A DNA stretch of 64,000 nt from Devosia nanyangense (GTDB lineage: Bacteria > Pseudomonadota > Alphaproteobacteria > Rhizobiales > Devosiaceae). The notes below the pieces were generated by a model. It saw only the letters and a program-made list of their open reading frames with translations, did no database searches and was not told the origin of the DNA. The stretch is from NCBI GenBank assembly GCA_016213505.1, contig JACRAF010000002.1, positions 24,272-88,271 of the forward strand. The letters run 5' to 3'. The translations under genes were made by a program, and so were the position numbers. How positions within the stretch are numbered: the first letter of the stretch is position 1; each line of letters opens with the position of its first letter. Of the stretch, positions 54,926 to 63,941 are shown in pieces.

Positions 54926-57271
54926 TCAGAGCAAGGTCTGCAGCGTCAGCTGGAAGACCGGGCAGTAGACGGAGGCGCAAACCCTGGAGACGCTGTCTTC
55001 GGTCGCCTGGGTGAGCACGAACGCCATATCGCCACGCAGCGGACCGAACGGCGAGTCCCAGATGATCGAGCCGCCAACCGAACTCTTGAGCGGCTGATCG
55101 ACCGAGGCCGCGTCGATCGAAGCGCCCGTGCCGGCGCCGGCAATGATCGCCGCATCCGCCCAGATCGCGCCGCTCAGGCCATAGGTCTCGGGCAGCATCG
55201 GGATCGGGAACGTCATTTCGGCCGACGCGCCGGCATAGGCGGTGAAGCCCAGGGGCTCGATGCCGTCGACTCCCGTGTGCTGCGGCCCCATCTGGCGCGG
55301 CGTGAAGCCGCGGACGAGCTGGCTGCCATAGGTGAAGGTCTCGAGCGGGTTGACCCCGGCGCCGGAGAAATCGTTGATGATCCCGCCCTGCACCTTGATG
55401 CTGCCGATCAGGCCCATGTCGCTGTTGAGCGGCATGAAATAGCGGGCCTTGGCCTCGGTTTTGAGGAAGTTGTAGTCGTACCCGACATACTGCTGGGTCA
55501 ACGACGCCGTGAGCCCTTCGGTCGGGTGCTTCTGGTCGTCGAGGGTATTGTAGGCCAGCGTGTAACCGATCCACGCCTTGTTGAAGACATCGCCATCCAC
55601 AAAGATTTCCGAGTTCGTGGCATCGGCGTCGGCAATCACCGTCTGCGCCAGTCCGCCGAATACCGAGGCCGACACGTCCCGCGTGACCGGCAGGCCAAAG
55701 CGCAGCTGGCCGCCCGTGATCGTGGTGCCGTATAGGTTGGTCGTGGTTTCATCGACGATGTGCTGGTAGGCGTCGATACCGGCCGACATCTTGAGACCCA
55801 TGAAGTAGGGCTCGGTGAACGAGAAGTCGAACGTCCTGCCGGCCTGGCTGGCGCCGACCGAGGCCTTCACGTACTGGCCGCGGCCGAGGAAGTTCCGCTC
55901 GGTGAGCGACAGCTCGCCGAGAATGCCTGAGGCGCTGTCATAGCCGGCCGTGATGCCGTAATCGCCCGTCGACTGCTCGACCACCGCGATGTTGAGGACG
56001 ACCTTGTCCGCCGCGCTGCCGCCTTCGGCCGCGATGCTGACGTTGGAGAAGAAGCCCAGAGCTTCGATGTTCAGCTTACCCTGGGTGACCAGGGCGCGGT
56101 TAAAGGGGTCGCCTTCGGCGAAATTCAGCTCGCGGCGGATGACGAAATCGCGGGTCTTGTCGTTGCCGGTGATGTTGATCCGCTCGACATAAAGGTGCTG
56201 CCCCTCGTCGACGAGATAGGTCACAGCGAACGTTCCGGTCGCCGCATCGCGCACGATACGCGTCCGCACATCGGCGAAGGGGTAGCCGCTATTGGTGGCT
56301 TCGACCGCCATGTCCTGCGCGGACCGCTCGAGGTCGGCGGCCGAGAACCGGTCTCCCTCGCGGGTCCGGATCATGCCGGTCAGCGTGTTGGCGTCGAGGC
56401 CGGCCATGGAGGTCTCGACCTCGATCGGACCGAAGCTGTAGCGGTCGCCCTCGACGATCGTATAGCTGATGAAATAGCCGTTGCGCTCGGCGTTGTACTC
56501 GGCGACGGCCGACGTCACCTGCGCATCGGGGAAACCGTGATTGGCGTAGTACTGCCGGATCAGTTCGCGATCGATGTCGAGCTGCTCCTGGGTGTAATTG
56601 TCGTCGCGAAGCAGCCAGCTCAGCCAGCTCGTCTCATGGGTCCTCAGGATCGCCTTGAGCGCCCAGGCATTGATCGAATTGTTGCCGGTGAAATTGATGG
56701 CGGCGATACCGACGCGCCCGCCCTCAATGATCACGAACACGACGCGCAGACGACCATCGCCGACCGGATCGAGCCGCGTGGTGACGCTCACCGCGTTGTA
56801 GCCGACATCCTCGTAGGCCTTGGTAATGCTCTGCACATCGCGGGCAAGCCCGGCGTCGTCGACCGTGCCCCGGTTCATCAGGTCGATCATGGCGACCAGA
56901 TTGGCGTCGGAGAAGCGCTGGTTGCCCTCGAACATCACGGAGGCCACGACCGAATTCTCGGACACCTTCACCACCAGGGTCGAGCCCTGCATGGTGACGC
57001 TGACGGTCTTGAACAACCCGGTCGCCTGCAGTGCATCGACCGAGGCATTGAGCTTGGCGGTCGTCGCCACGTCGCCGACGCCAAGGGCCAGGTACTTGGC
57101 GACGGTCGCATCATCGACGCGGGAATTGCCGACGACGGAAATCTTGGAAACGGTCGCCGCCTGCGCGGCCTCAACCCCCAGCAGCGATCCGCCAATGCCC
57201 GCTATCGGCGCCACGAAGAGAAGCGCAAGCGCAAGAACAAAACTGCGCAGCAGCTTGGCCGGATCGATCAT
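54926..57271 (-). CDS. bamA: Outer-membrane assembly factor BamA
   Basis: The 781-residue protein has a signal peptide (about 1-39, LALLFVAPIAGIGG...AQAA), five POTRA domains (about 40-430, beginning VSKISVVGNSRVDDATV) and a 16-strand barrel with the conserved VRGF region (LVRGFTPRQMGP, loop 6) and a C-terminal strand. It inserts beta-barrel proteins into the outer membrane. The ATG at 57271 begins the signal peptide; a start at 57352 would add unrelated residues. It lies downstream of rseP, with 187 bases between. Confidence 0.96.
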   Translation of the reverse strand: MIDPAKLLRSFVLALALLFVAPIAGIGGSLLGVEAAQAATVSKISVVGNSRVDDATVAKYLALGVGDVATTAKLNASVDALQATGLFKTVSVTMQGSTLVVKVSENSVVASVMFEGNQRFSDANLVAMIDLMNRGTVDDAGLARDVQSITKAYEDVGYNAVSVTTRLDPVGDGRLRVVFVIIEGGRVGIAAINFTGNNSINAWALKAILRTHETSWLSWLLRDDNYTQEQLDIDRELIRQYYANHGFPDAQVTSAVAEYNAERNGYFISYTIVEGDRYSFGPIEVETSMAGLDANTLTGMIRTREGDRFSAADLERSAQDMAVEATNSGYPFADVRTRIVRDAATGTFAVTYLVDEGQHLYVERINITGNDKTRDFVIRRELNFAEGDPFNRALVTQGKLNIEALGFFSNVSIAAEGGSAADKVVLNIAVVEQSTGDYGITAGYDSASGILGELSLTERNFLGRGQYVKASVGASQAGRTFDFSFTEPYFMGLKMSAGIDAYQHIVDETTTNLYGTTITGGQLRFGLPVTRDVSASVFGGLAQTVIADADATNSEIFVDGDVFNKAWIGYTLAYNTLDDQKHPTEGLTASLTQQYVGYDYNFLKTEAKARYFMPLNSDMGLIGSIKVQGGIINDFSGAGVNPLETFTYGSQLVRGFTPRQMGPQHTGVDGIEPLGFTAYAGASAEMTFPIPMLPETYGLSGAIWADAAIIAGAGTGASIDAASVDQPLKSSVGGSIIWDSPFGPLRGDMAFVLTQATEDSVSRVCASVYCPVFQLTLQTLL

Positions 57272-57458
57272 GATTCTGTATGCCTCTCGAACGAAAGGCC
57301 GGGGGAATCGCCATGCACAGCTGCTGCCCCCAGCTAACTCCGGGGAAAGCATTTACTGGTTTTTTAACCAAGGGCAAGCTGCAAGGGTCCGTTGCGTTAG
57401 CGAAAGCTTGGCCCCCGTGCATTTACGCAACACCCTGAAAACCAAGGTTAACAGGCAC

Positions 57459-58595
57459 TTAAGTGAAGTGCCGCAGGGCTTCCAGCAGGGTATCGTTGAG
57501 GAGCGTGAAGACCATCAGCGTGCCCACGATGGCAAAGCCCACGCGGAAGCCAATTTCCTGCGCCCGCGGGCTCAACGGACGCCCCCGGATGGCCTCCACG
57601 GCGTAGTACAGCAGATGACCGCCATCGAGCACCGGCACCGGCAGCAGATTGAACAGCCCGATATTGAGCGAGAGCAGCGCCGCCAGGTTGATCAGCGCCA
57701 CGACGCCGAGCGTCGCCACCTGGCCCGAGACCCGGGCGACTTTTACCGGTCCGCCGAGCTGCTCGACGTCGCCGCGGCCGACGAAAAAGTCGCCGAGGAA
57801 CGCCGCGGTGCGGTCGACGATGAAGCGCATTTCCTCGAACGTCGTCCCCACCGCCTCGACGGCACCGGGGCGGTAGAGGGTGACGTCGCCCTGGGTGACG
57901 TCACGGCTCACCCCGATCCTGCCGACGCGATGGCTGTTACCGAATCGGTCAGTCTCCACAACCACTTCCGGGGTGATCACGATCGTCTCGATGGCGCCGT
58001 CGCGATCCAGCACGATGGTCACGGCGCGGCCCGGCGCGGTCGCGATCAAGCGCTGGAAATCCTCGAACCCATGCACGTCGAAACCGTCGACCGAAACGAT
58101 GGTGTCGCCCGCCAGCAATCCGCCCTCGGCCGCGATGGAGCCGGAGATCACGTCGCCGATCACCGGCGGGATGGTGTAGCGGCCATAGCCGAGCAGGAGC
58201 GCATACAGGACGAGGAAGGTGAAGAGCAGGTTGGCCGCCGGGCCCGCCGCGACGACCGCGAAGCGCTGCCAGACATTCTTGTTGACGAACAGGTGCTTGC
58301 GCTCGTCCGGCGGCAGCGCCGCCACCGCCTCGGGATCGGGCATGCTGGCGGCATTCATGTCGCCGACGAAGCGGACATAGCCGCCCAGCGGGATGGCCGA
58401 GAGCTTCCAGCGCGTGCCGTGCCGATCGTTGAAGCCGACCAGCTCCGGCCCGAAGCCGAGCGAAAAGGTCTGGATGGCGATGCCGTTCCAGCGCGCCACG
58501 AGGTAGTGGCCCATCTCGTGCACGAAGACGATGACGGTCAGCACGACGATGAAGGCGGGGATGGCGTAGAGGACCGGAAGGCTGAGGAAGGACAG
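57459..58595 (-). CDS. rseP: Site-2 protease RseP
   Basis: This intramembrane zinc protease cuts anti-sigma factors. It has HEMGH in the first membrane helix, an internal PDZ domain (about 120-210) and the C-terminal NLLPVPVLDGGHLLYY motif with the third zinc ligand. The first standard start is GTG at 58544 (361 residues), but that removes most of helix 1. The in-frame codons before it (ILSFLSLPVLYAIPAFIV) match rhizobial RseP N-termini, and a GGAG lies upstream of ATC 58598 and CTG 58595. I place the start at CTG 58595 (378 residues) tentatively. cdsA is upstream with no dxr between. Confidence 0.88.
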   Translation of the reverse strand: MSFLSLPVLYAIPAFIVVLTVIVFVHEMGHYLVARWNGIAIQTFSLGFGPELVGFNDRHGTRWKLSAIPLGGYVRFVGDMNAASMPDPEAVAALPPDERKHLFVNKNVWQRFAVVAAGPAANLLFTFLVLYALLLGYGRYTIPPVIGDVISGSIAAEGGLLAGDTIVSVDGFDVHGFEDFQRLIATAPGRAVTIVLDRDGAIETIVITPEVVVETDRFGNSHRVGRIGVSRDVTQGDVTLYRPGAVEAVGTTFEEMRFIVDRTAAFLGDFFVGRGDVEQLGGPVKVARVSGQVATLGVVALINLAALLSLNIGLFNLLPVPVLDGGHLLYYAVEAIRGRPLSPRAQEIGFRVGFAIVGTLMVFTLLNDTLLEALRHFT

Positions 58596-58686
58596 GATTG
58601 GGCGCTCCGCTTGATGCGTCTCTGCTAGACGCCGATTGCGTTACAATTGGGTCGGCGTGGGGCCGCCGGCAAGGCCTTTGCGTGCC

Positions 58687-59544
58687 TCACCAATTGAGAA
58701 ATCCCCCGGCGACGTTGCCGATGCCGCCATGCAGCGCCCCGACCGCGAACAGGAACAGGACGCCGAAGCTGACGCTGTCGAGCCGGTCCATGAAGCCGCC
58801 ATGGCCGGGGATGATGTCGCCCGAATCCTTGACCCGGAACACGCGCTTGATGGCGCTCTCGGTCAGATCGCCGGCCTGGCCGACGAGGCCGAGCACGGCG
58901 GAAAACAGCAACCCGATCCACCACGGGGAATGGACGAACAGCACCCAGTAGATCGTGCCGGCCGCCATGCCGATCACCCAGCCGCCGATCGCCCCGGACC
59001 GGGTCTTGGCCGGCGAGATCATCGGCGCGAGCTTTTCGCCGCCGATCACCCGGCCGACAAAGTAGGCGCCGGTGTCGTTGAGCGCGATGACGATGCCGAG
59101 ATACCAGCCGGCGGTGATCCCCGCCGGATCGGTGCCGCGCATCGCCAGCACCGCGATCAGCAACGCACCAAAGAACAACAGGCCGAAGGCCCGCCACGGC
59201 GCCGCCGCCCGGCCGCCGAACACCGAGACGATCGCCGCGACCACCATGACCGCGAGTGTGCCGATAGGCCCGTAGAATGGGAAGACGATGGCGGCCAGCG
59301 CCAGCAGCGCGATCAGCACCATGCCGAAGGGCGCCAACGGCTGCAGCGTCACCATCTGCTCCCACTCGCGGTAGGTGATGCCGAAGACGATCGCCGCCAG
59401 CCCGGCGAAGACATAGCCGCCGAAATAGAGGCCGGTGGCGATGATGGCGATCAGAACGGCGGCGGACAGAACGCGCGGGCCCAGGTCGGTCCAGGAGGGT
59501 ATATGCCGTGGCGGCGTCGAGCCTGATGAACCGGGCGATGTCAC
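58687..59544 (-). CDS. cdsA: Phosphatidate cytidylyltransferase
   Basis: The 285-residue membrane enzyme makes CDP-diacylglycerol for phospholipid synthesis. It has about eight hydrophobic segments and the CdsA signature ESAIKRVFRVKDSGDIIPGHGG with DRLDS. The GTG at 59544 overlaps the uppS stop (GTGA) and gives the usual length; the longer open frame upstream is a shadow of uppS. In many Alphaproteobacteria dxr follows; here the next gene is rseP. Confidence 0.94.
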   Translation of the reverse strand: MTSPGSSGSTPPRHIPSWTDLGPRVLSAAVLIAIIATGLYFGGYVFAGLAAIVFGITYREWEQMVTLQPLAPFGMVLIALLALAAIVFPFYGPIGTLAVMVVAAIVSVFGGRAAAPWRAFGLLFFGALLIAVLAMRGTDPAGITAGWYLGIVIALNDTGAYFVGRVIGGEKLAPMISPAKTRSGAIGGWVIGMAAGTIYWVLFVHSPWWIGLLFSAVLGLVGQAGDLTESAIKRVFRVKDSGDIIPGHGGFMDRLDSVSFGVLFLFAVGALHGGIGNVAGGFLNW

Positions 59545-60302
59545 CGCTGTTGCGCCTCGACGCCTCCGTAGCGGCGATCGCGGCTTGAATAGTCCTCGAG
59601 CACACGCAGGAAACTGGCCGCGTCGAAATCGGGCCAGTTCTCCTCGACGAACACCAGTTCGGCGTAGGCGCTCTGCCACAGCAGGAAGTTCGAGAAACGC
59701 TGTTCGCCGCTGGTGCGAATGATGAGATCGGGATCCGGCATGCCGGCGGTGGAAAGCGCCCGGCCGATCGTCTCCTCGGTGATGTCCTCGGGCTTCAACC
59801 GGCCGGCCGCGACCTGCGACGCGATGCGGCGGACCGCCTCGGCGATCTCGGCCTTGCCGCCGTAGTTGAAGGCGACCTGCAGCTTAAGGCCGGTGTTCAC
59901 CGCCGTCGTCGCCTCGACCTCGGCGATGAGGCGCCTGAGGGAGTCCTCCAGCCCGTCGCGCGAACCGATGATCTTGACCCGAACATTGTTGCGGTGGAGC
60001 TTTTCGAGGTCCGAGGCAACGAAGCGCCGCAACAGCTGGAAGATGAAGCTGATTTCGTCCTTGGGGCGGGTCCAGTTCTCGGACGAGAAGCTGAACACCG
60101 TGAGATAGCCGACGCCGTAGTTGATGCAGCTCTCGACAATGCCGCGGAGCGCCCGGACACCGGCGACGTGACCTTCGGTCCGCGGCTTGCCGCGGGCCTT
60201 GGCCCAGCGCCCGTTGCCGTCCATGATGACCCCGATATGCGCCGGAATCCGCAGGTCGGGCCGCAAAGCGGCACGCTGCTGGGTGGCGGGTTCACTGGAC
60301 AT
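59541..60302 (-). CDS. uppS: Isoprenyl (undecaprenyl) diphosphate synthase
   Basis: The 253-residue cis-prenyltransferase builds the C55 lipid carrier for cell-wall synthesis. It has VIMDGNGRWAKARGKPR with the catalytic aspartate, FSSENWTRPKDE, and the C-terminal DLIIRTSGEQRFSNFLLWQ and ELVFVEENWPDF. Its stop overlaps the cdsA start. frr is 35 bases upstream. Its substrate comes from the MEP pathway, represented here by ispDF. Confidence 0.96.
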   Translation of the reverse strand: MSSEPATQQRAALRPDLRIPAHIGVIMDGNGRWAKARGKPRTEGHVAGVRALRGIVESCINYGVGYLTVFSFSSENWTRPKDEISFIFQLLRRFVASDLEKLHRNNVRVKIIGSRDGLEDSLRRLIAEVEATTAVNTGLKLQVAFNYGGKAEIAEAVRRIASQVAAGRLKPEDITEETIGRALSTAGMPDPDLIIRTSGEQRFSNFLLWQSAYAELVFVEENWPDFDAASFLRVLEDYSSRDRRYGGVEAQQR

Positions 60303-60337
60303 TGATGGCCCTCCGGGCCGGACTGACGCGATGCAGG

Positions 60338-60904
60338 TTAAACCTGCATGATTTCTTGTTCCTTAGCGGCGAGGATATGGTCGACGTCGGTAATCGAGGC
60401 ATCGGTCGCCTTCTGCACCTGGTCGGCCTTGGCGCGGCCGTCGTCCTGGCTCATCGAGCCGTCCTTTTCGAGCCGCTTGAGCAGATCCATGCCGTCGCGG
60501 CGGATATGGCGGATGGCGACGCGCGCCTGCTCGGCATAATTGTGCGCGACCTTGGTCAATTCGCGGCGGCGCTCCTCGTTGAGCTCGGGCAGCGGCACCC
60601 GGATCACCGACCCCTCGCTCATCGGGTTAAGACCCAAACCGCTGTTGCGGATGGCCTTTTCGACCGCCTGCGTCATCCCCCGATCCCACACCTGGACCGA
60701 CAGGAGCCGCGCTTCGGGCACCGAGACGGTGGCCACCTGCTGCAGCGGCATCTTGGTGCCGTAGGCTTCGACCTGCACCGGGTCGAGCATGCTGGCGCTG
60801 GCGCGGCCGGTCCGCAGACCCGCCAGTTCCTCGCGCAGCGACGCGATCGATTTCTGCATCCGGCCTTTCATCTCGTCGAGCGAGAAAGCGGGTGCCTGTG
60901 CCAT
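60338..60904 (-). CDS. frr: Ribosome recycling factor
   Basis: The 188-residue factor splits post-termination ribosomes with EF-G. It shows the family pattern [25 protein letters not shown], a central beta domain ([17 protein letters not shown]), and the C-terminal helix with [12 protein letters not shown] and [19 protein letters not shown]. It lies 10 bases after pyrH in the conserved tsf-pyrH-frr order. Confidence 0.97.
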   Translation of the reverse strand: MAQAPAFSLDEMKGRMQKSIASLREELAGLRTGRASASMLDPVQVEAYGTKMPLQQVATVSVPEARLLSVQVWDRGMTQAVEKAIRNSGLGLNPMSEGSVIRVPLPELNEERRRELTKVAHNYAEQARVAIRHIRRDGMDLLKRLEKDGSMSQDDGRAKADQVQKATDASITDVDHILAAKEQEIMQV

Positions 60905-60914
60905 GGCGAAACTC

Positions 60915-61640
60915 CTATTGCTTTTCGAAGCCGACGAAGGTCGAGCGCGTCTTGCCGCTCAGCACCCCCATCAGCCCTTCCTTGTCGTCCAGCGCATAGA
61001 CCAGTATCGGCAGGCCGTTGTCGCGCGCAAGGGCGAAGGCCGCGGTGTCCATGACTTTGAGATTGCGGGCAATGACTTCGTCGTAGCTCACGGTCTCGTA
61101 GCGCTTGGCCTTCGGATTCTTCTTGGGGTCTTCGGAATAGACGCCGTCGACCTTAGTGCCCTTGAGCAGCACGTCGCATTCGAGCTCGATGGCCTTGAGC
61201 GCCGCCGCCGTGTCGGTGGTGAAGAACGGATTGCCGGTGCCGCCGGCGCAGACCAGGTCGAAGCCATCGTCGAGCGCGGCCTTGGCGGCGCGGGCGGTAA
61301 AGCTGTCGGCGACCGAGGGCATGGTGAGGGCGGAAAAGACCTTGGCCTTCACCCCGCCCCGCGTGATGGCGTTGGAGAGCGCCAGCGAATTGATGACGGT
61401 GCCGAGCATGCCCATGAGGTCGGCGGTCACCCGGTCGGTGCCTTCGGCGGCCACGGCCATGCCGCGGAAGATGTTGCCGGCGCCGATGACGATGGCGATC
61501 TGGACGCCGGATTTCGACGCCGCCACGATCTGCGCGGCCATGGCGTTGAGGAATTGCGGCTCGATGCCGAAGGACTGGTCGCCGGCCAGCACCTCGCCGG
61601 AGACTTTCAGCAGGATGCGCTTGTAGGGAAGTCTGGCCAT
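60915..61640 (-). CDS. pyrH: UMP kinase
   Basis: The 241-residue amino-acid-kinase-fold enzyme phosphorylates UMP. It has [40 protein letters not shown] and the late [18 protein letters not shown]. The ATG at 61640 matches family N-termini; an ATG at 61703 would add unrelated residues. It lies between tsf and frr. Confidence 0.96.
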   Translation of the reverse strand: MARLPYKRILLKVSGEVLAGDQSFGIEPQFLNAMAAQIVAASKSGVQIAIVIGAGNIFRGMAVAAEGTDRVTADLMGMLGTVINSLALSNAITRGGVKAKVFSALTMPSVADSFTARAAKAALDDGFDLVCAGGTGNPFFTTDTAAALKAIELECDVLLKGTKVDGVYSEDPKKNPKAKRYETVSYDEVIARNLKVMDTAAFALARDNGLPILVYALDDKEGLMGVLSGKTRSTFVGFEKQ

Positions 61641-61738
61641 TGGGCGCCCCTCGAAAAATGAGGCCGCGCGGCGAATCCTGCGCTGGCAACAGGTAGATGA
61701 CATTCGGCCGGACTGGAAACCAGCCCGGCCGAGAAGTT

Positions 61739-62686
61739 TTACGCCTGCGGCGACGGCTGCTGCGGCACGCCGGAGGTCGCGGCGACCTCGGCGGCGAAGT
61801 CGGTCTCGGCCTTCTCGATGCCCTCGCCCAGCGAATAGCGGACGAATTTGGTCACCTTGATCGGGGCGCCGGCTTCCTTGGCGGCCTTCTCGACGATGTC
61901 CTTGACCTTGCTCTCGCCGTCGATGACGAAGGTCTGCGCCAAGAGCGTCGATTCCTCGAAGAACTTGCGCACCCGGCCCTCGACCATCTTGGCGATGACC
62001 TCGGCCGGCTTGCCGCTCTCCTTGGCCTGCTCGGTGAAGATCTCGCGCTCCTTGGCCACCACCGCCGGATCGATGTCGTCGGGCGACACCGAGAGCGGAT
62101 TGGTGTTGGCGATGTGCATGGCGAGCTGCTTGCCGAGTCCGGCCAGCACTGCCTGGTCGCCGGTCGACTCGATCCCGACCAGCACCCCGAGCTTGCCCAT
62201 GCCGGGCTTCACCGTGTTGTGGACGTACGAGCCGATGACGCCGTGCCTGACCTCGATCACCGCCGAGCGGCGGAGATTCATGTTCTCGCCGATCTTGGCG
62301 ATGGCATCGGTCAGCTCAGCCGAAACCGAGCGGCCGGTGCCGGGGTACGGCATCTCGGCCAGCTTTTCGACGTCGCCATTGGCGTCGACCGCGAGCTTGG
62401 CGACGTTGCCGACGATGCTCTGGAACTGGTCGTTGCGGGCGACGAAATCGGTCTCCGAATTGACCTCGACGATGGCCGCACGGGTGCCGTCGAGCGCAAC
62501 GCCGACGAGCCCTTCAGCCGCGACGCGGCCAGCCTTCTTGGCGGCCTTGGCGAGGCCGCGGGTGCGCAGCCAATCGACCGCCGCATCCATGTCGCCATTG
62601 GTTTCGGCCAGGGCCTTCTTGCAATCCATCATGCCGACGCCGGTGGCGTCGCGCAGTTCTTTGACCTGCTGTGCCGTGACTGTCAT
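61739..62686 (-). CDS. tsf: Elongation factor Ts
   Basis: The 315-residue nucleotide exchange factor for EF-Tu has the N-terminal UBA-like domain (QQVKELRDATGVGMMDCKKAL), the TDFVARN motif and two core subdomains, ending in a short P/Q-rich tail. The ATG at 62686 has AAAGG at proper spacing; an ATG three codons earlier is also possible. A RIME-like repeat separates it from rpsB, which is otherwise the first gene of the same transcript. Confidence 0.96.
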   Translation of the reverse strand: MTVTAQQVKELRDATGVGMMDCKKALAETNGDMDAAVDWLRTRGLAKAAKKAGRVAAEGLVGVALDGTRAAIVEVNSETDFVARNDQFQSIVGNVAKLAVDANGDVEKLAEMPYPGTGRSVSAELTDAIAKIGENMNLRRSAVIEVRHGVIGSYVHNTVKPGMGKLGVLVGIESTGDQAVLAGLGKQLAMHIANTNPLSVSPDDIDPAVVAKEREIFTEQAKESGKPAEVIAKMVEGRVRKFFEESTLLAQTFVIDGESKVKDIVEKAAKEAGAPIKVTKFVRYSLGEGIEKAETDFAAEVAATSGVPQQPSPQA

Positions 62687-62762
62687 GTCGATCACCTTTC
62701 ATGCGACCCCGGACCGGGGCCGCGCCTAACGTTAGAAATTGAAGCTGCCGTGACGGCGGACT

Positions 62763-62869
62763 AGAGCGGGATACGTTTTGAAGCAATCAAAACGTATCCC
62801 GCTCTATCTCTTTGTTGTCGCATCGTTGTTACGGAAAACCGGAAGGCCACTTTTCCGCACGATGCTCTA
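62763..62869. repeat. RIME-like mosaic repeat between rpsB and tsf
   Basis: The first palindrome has perfect 19-bp arms (62763-62781 and 62787-62805) around a 5-base loop. The second has outer arms GCATCGT/ACGATGC (62819-62825, 62859-62865) and inner CGGAAAA/TTTTCCG arms. Two palindromes in 107 bases is the RIME1 architecture. Its end TCTAG provides the rpsB stop codon. In the mRNA it would form two strong hairpins between the two genes. Confidence 0.85.
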
Positions 62870-63628
62870 GGCGGCGGCGCTGGCGCCGTCGAGTGCCGGT
62901 TCGGCCGGAGCGACTGCCGCCGCACCGAGATCGGCGCCACGGCCGGCGGACGAGCGGGCGATGCCGTCGATCGCGGCGCGGGCGACCAGCGAGCAGTAGA
63001 GCTCGAGGGCGCGGGAGGCGTCGTCATTGCCCGGGACCGGGAAATCGACGGTGTCGGGATCCGAATTGCTGTCGATGATGGCGATCACCGGGATGTTCAG
63101 CCGGCGCGCTTCCTTGATCGCGTTGGCTTCCTTGTTGGTGTCGATCACGAACAGCAGATTGGGCAGATTGCCCATGTCCTTGATGCCGCCGAGGTCGCGG
63201 TCGAGGCGTGCGCGCTCACGGTCGAGCAGCAGGCGCTCTTTCTTGGTGAGGCCTTCGGCTTCGGTGCTTTCGAGCTCACGCAGGCGGGTGATCGACTGCG
63301 AGATGGTCTGCCAGTTGGTCAGCGTGCCGCCGAGCCAGCGCGAATTGACGAAATACTGCGCCGACTGCTTGGCCGCCTCGGCGACGACCGGCGCCGCCTG
63401 GCGCTTGGTGCCGACGAACAGCACGCGGCCGCCCTCGGCGACGGTGTCGGAGACGAGCTGGAGCGCGCGCTGCAGCAGCGGCACGGTCTGGCCCAGATCG
63501 AGGATGTGGATGTCGTTGCGCACGCCGAAAATGTAGCGCTCCATCTTCGGGTTCCAGCGGTGCGACTGGTGGCCGAAATGGACGCCGGCTTCGAGCAGCT
63601 GACGCATGGAAAAATCGGGCAATGCCAT
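62867..63628 (-). CDS. rpsB: 30S ribosomal protein S2
   Basis: The 253-residue S2 has the signatures [34 protein letters not shown] and [24 protein letters not shown]. The C-terminal tail after about 225 is A/P-rich and ends GASAAA; the stop TAG lies in the edge of the RIME-like repeat, so the tail end may have been altered by that insertion. The ATG has TAAAGGAACC upstream. It heads the rpsB-tsf-pyrH-frr group. Confidence 0.97.
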   Translation of the reverse strand: MALPDFSMRQLLEAGVHFGHQSHRWNPKMERYIFGVRNDIHILDLGQTVPLLQRALQLVSDTVAEGGRVLFVGTKRQAAPVVAEAAKQSAQYFVNSRWLGGTLTNWQTISQSITRLRELESTEAEGLTKKERLLLDRERARLDRDLGGIKDMGNLPNLLFVIDTNKEANAIKEARRLNIPVIAIIDSNSDPDTVDFPVPGNDDASRALELYCSLVARAAIDGIARSSAGRGADLGAAAVAPAEPALDGASAAA

Positions 63629-63892
63629 AGGCTATGGTTCCTTTACCGGTTGAGCCTCCGCGAAGCAGTGCGGCGGTTTCCCGCCACCGGATGGAGCAGC
63701 TGGATCGTCCCAGTGCGCCGGCTTCGCGTGTGAATTACGCCGGGATGCTCCCGGACGCGTGGGCGATATAGGGGAAAGAGGCGGCGGATGCAAGGCGGGT
63801 GGCGGCCGGAGCGAGGGCGTGCGGAGAGACCCGACACGCTAACGCGTTCGGGGTTCTGTCTTGCCGTGGCCAAGAGGGGGCCACGGACGGAG
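63629..63892. other. rpsB upstream region with hairpins
   Basis: No gene is seen from rpsB to the right edge. Before the rpsB start, on its strand, lie CCGGGA-GCA-TCCCGG and a GGCGGGAAACCGCC hairpin, which could form a structured leader for S2 autoregulation. CCGTGGCC-AAGAGGG-GGCCACGG (about 63864-63886) is a further perfect 8-bp hairpin. These are observed symmetries; a regulatory role is inference. Confidence 0.4.
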
Positions 63893-63941
63893 AGCGCTGG
63901 GCGCCTCCGAATTGTTTTTGCTAGGCGAGACGCCCAGCGCT
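63893..63941. repeat. AGCGCTGGGCG inverted repeat with internal T-run
   Basis: AGCGCTGGGCG and CGCCCAGCGCT are perfect 11-bp arms. The interior (CCTCCGAATTGTTTTTGCTAGGCGAGA) resembles the interior of the element at 23667-23725, including GCGCCTC, a T-run and GAGACGC. The remaining 59 bases to the window end show nothing recognisable. Confidence 0.5.
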
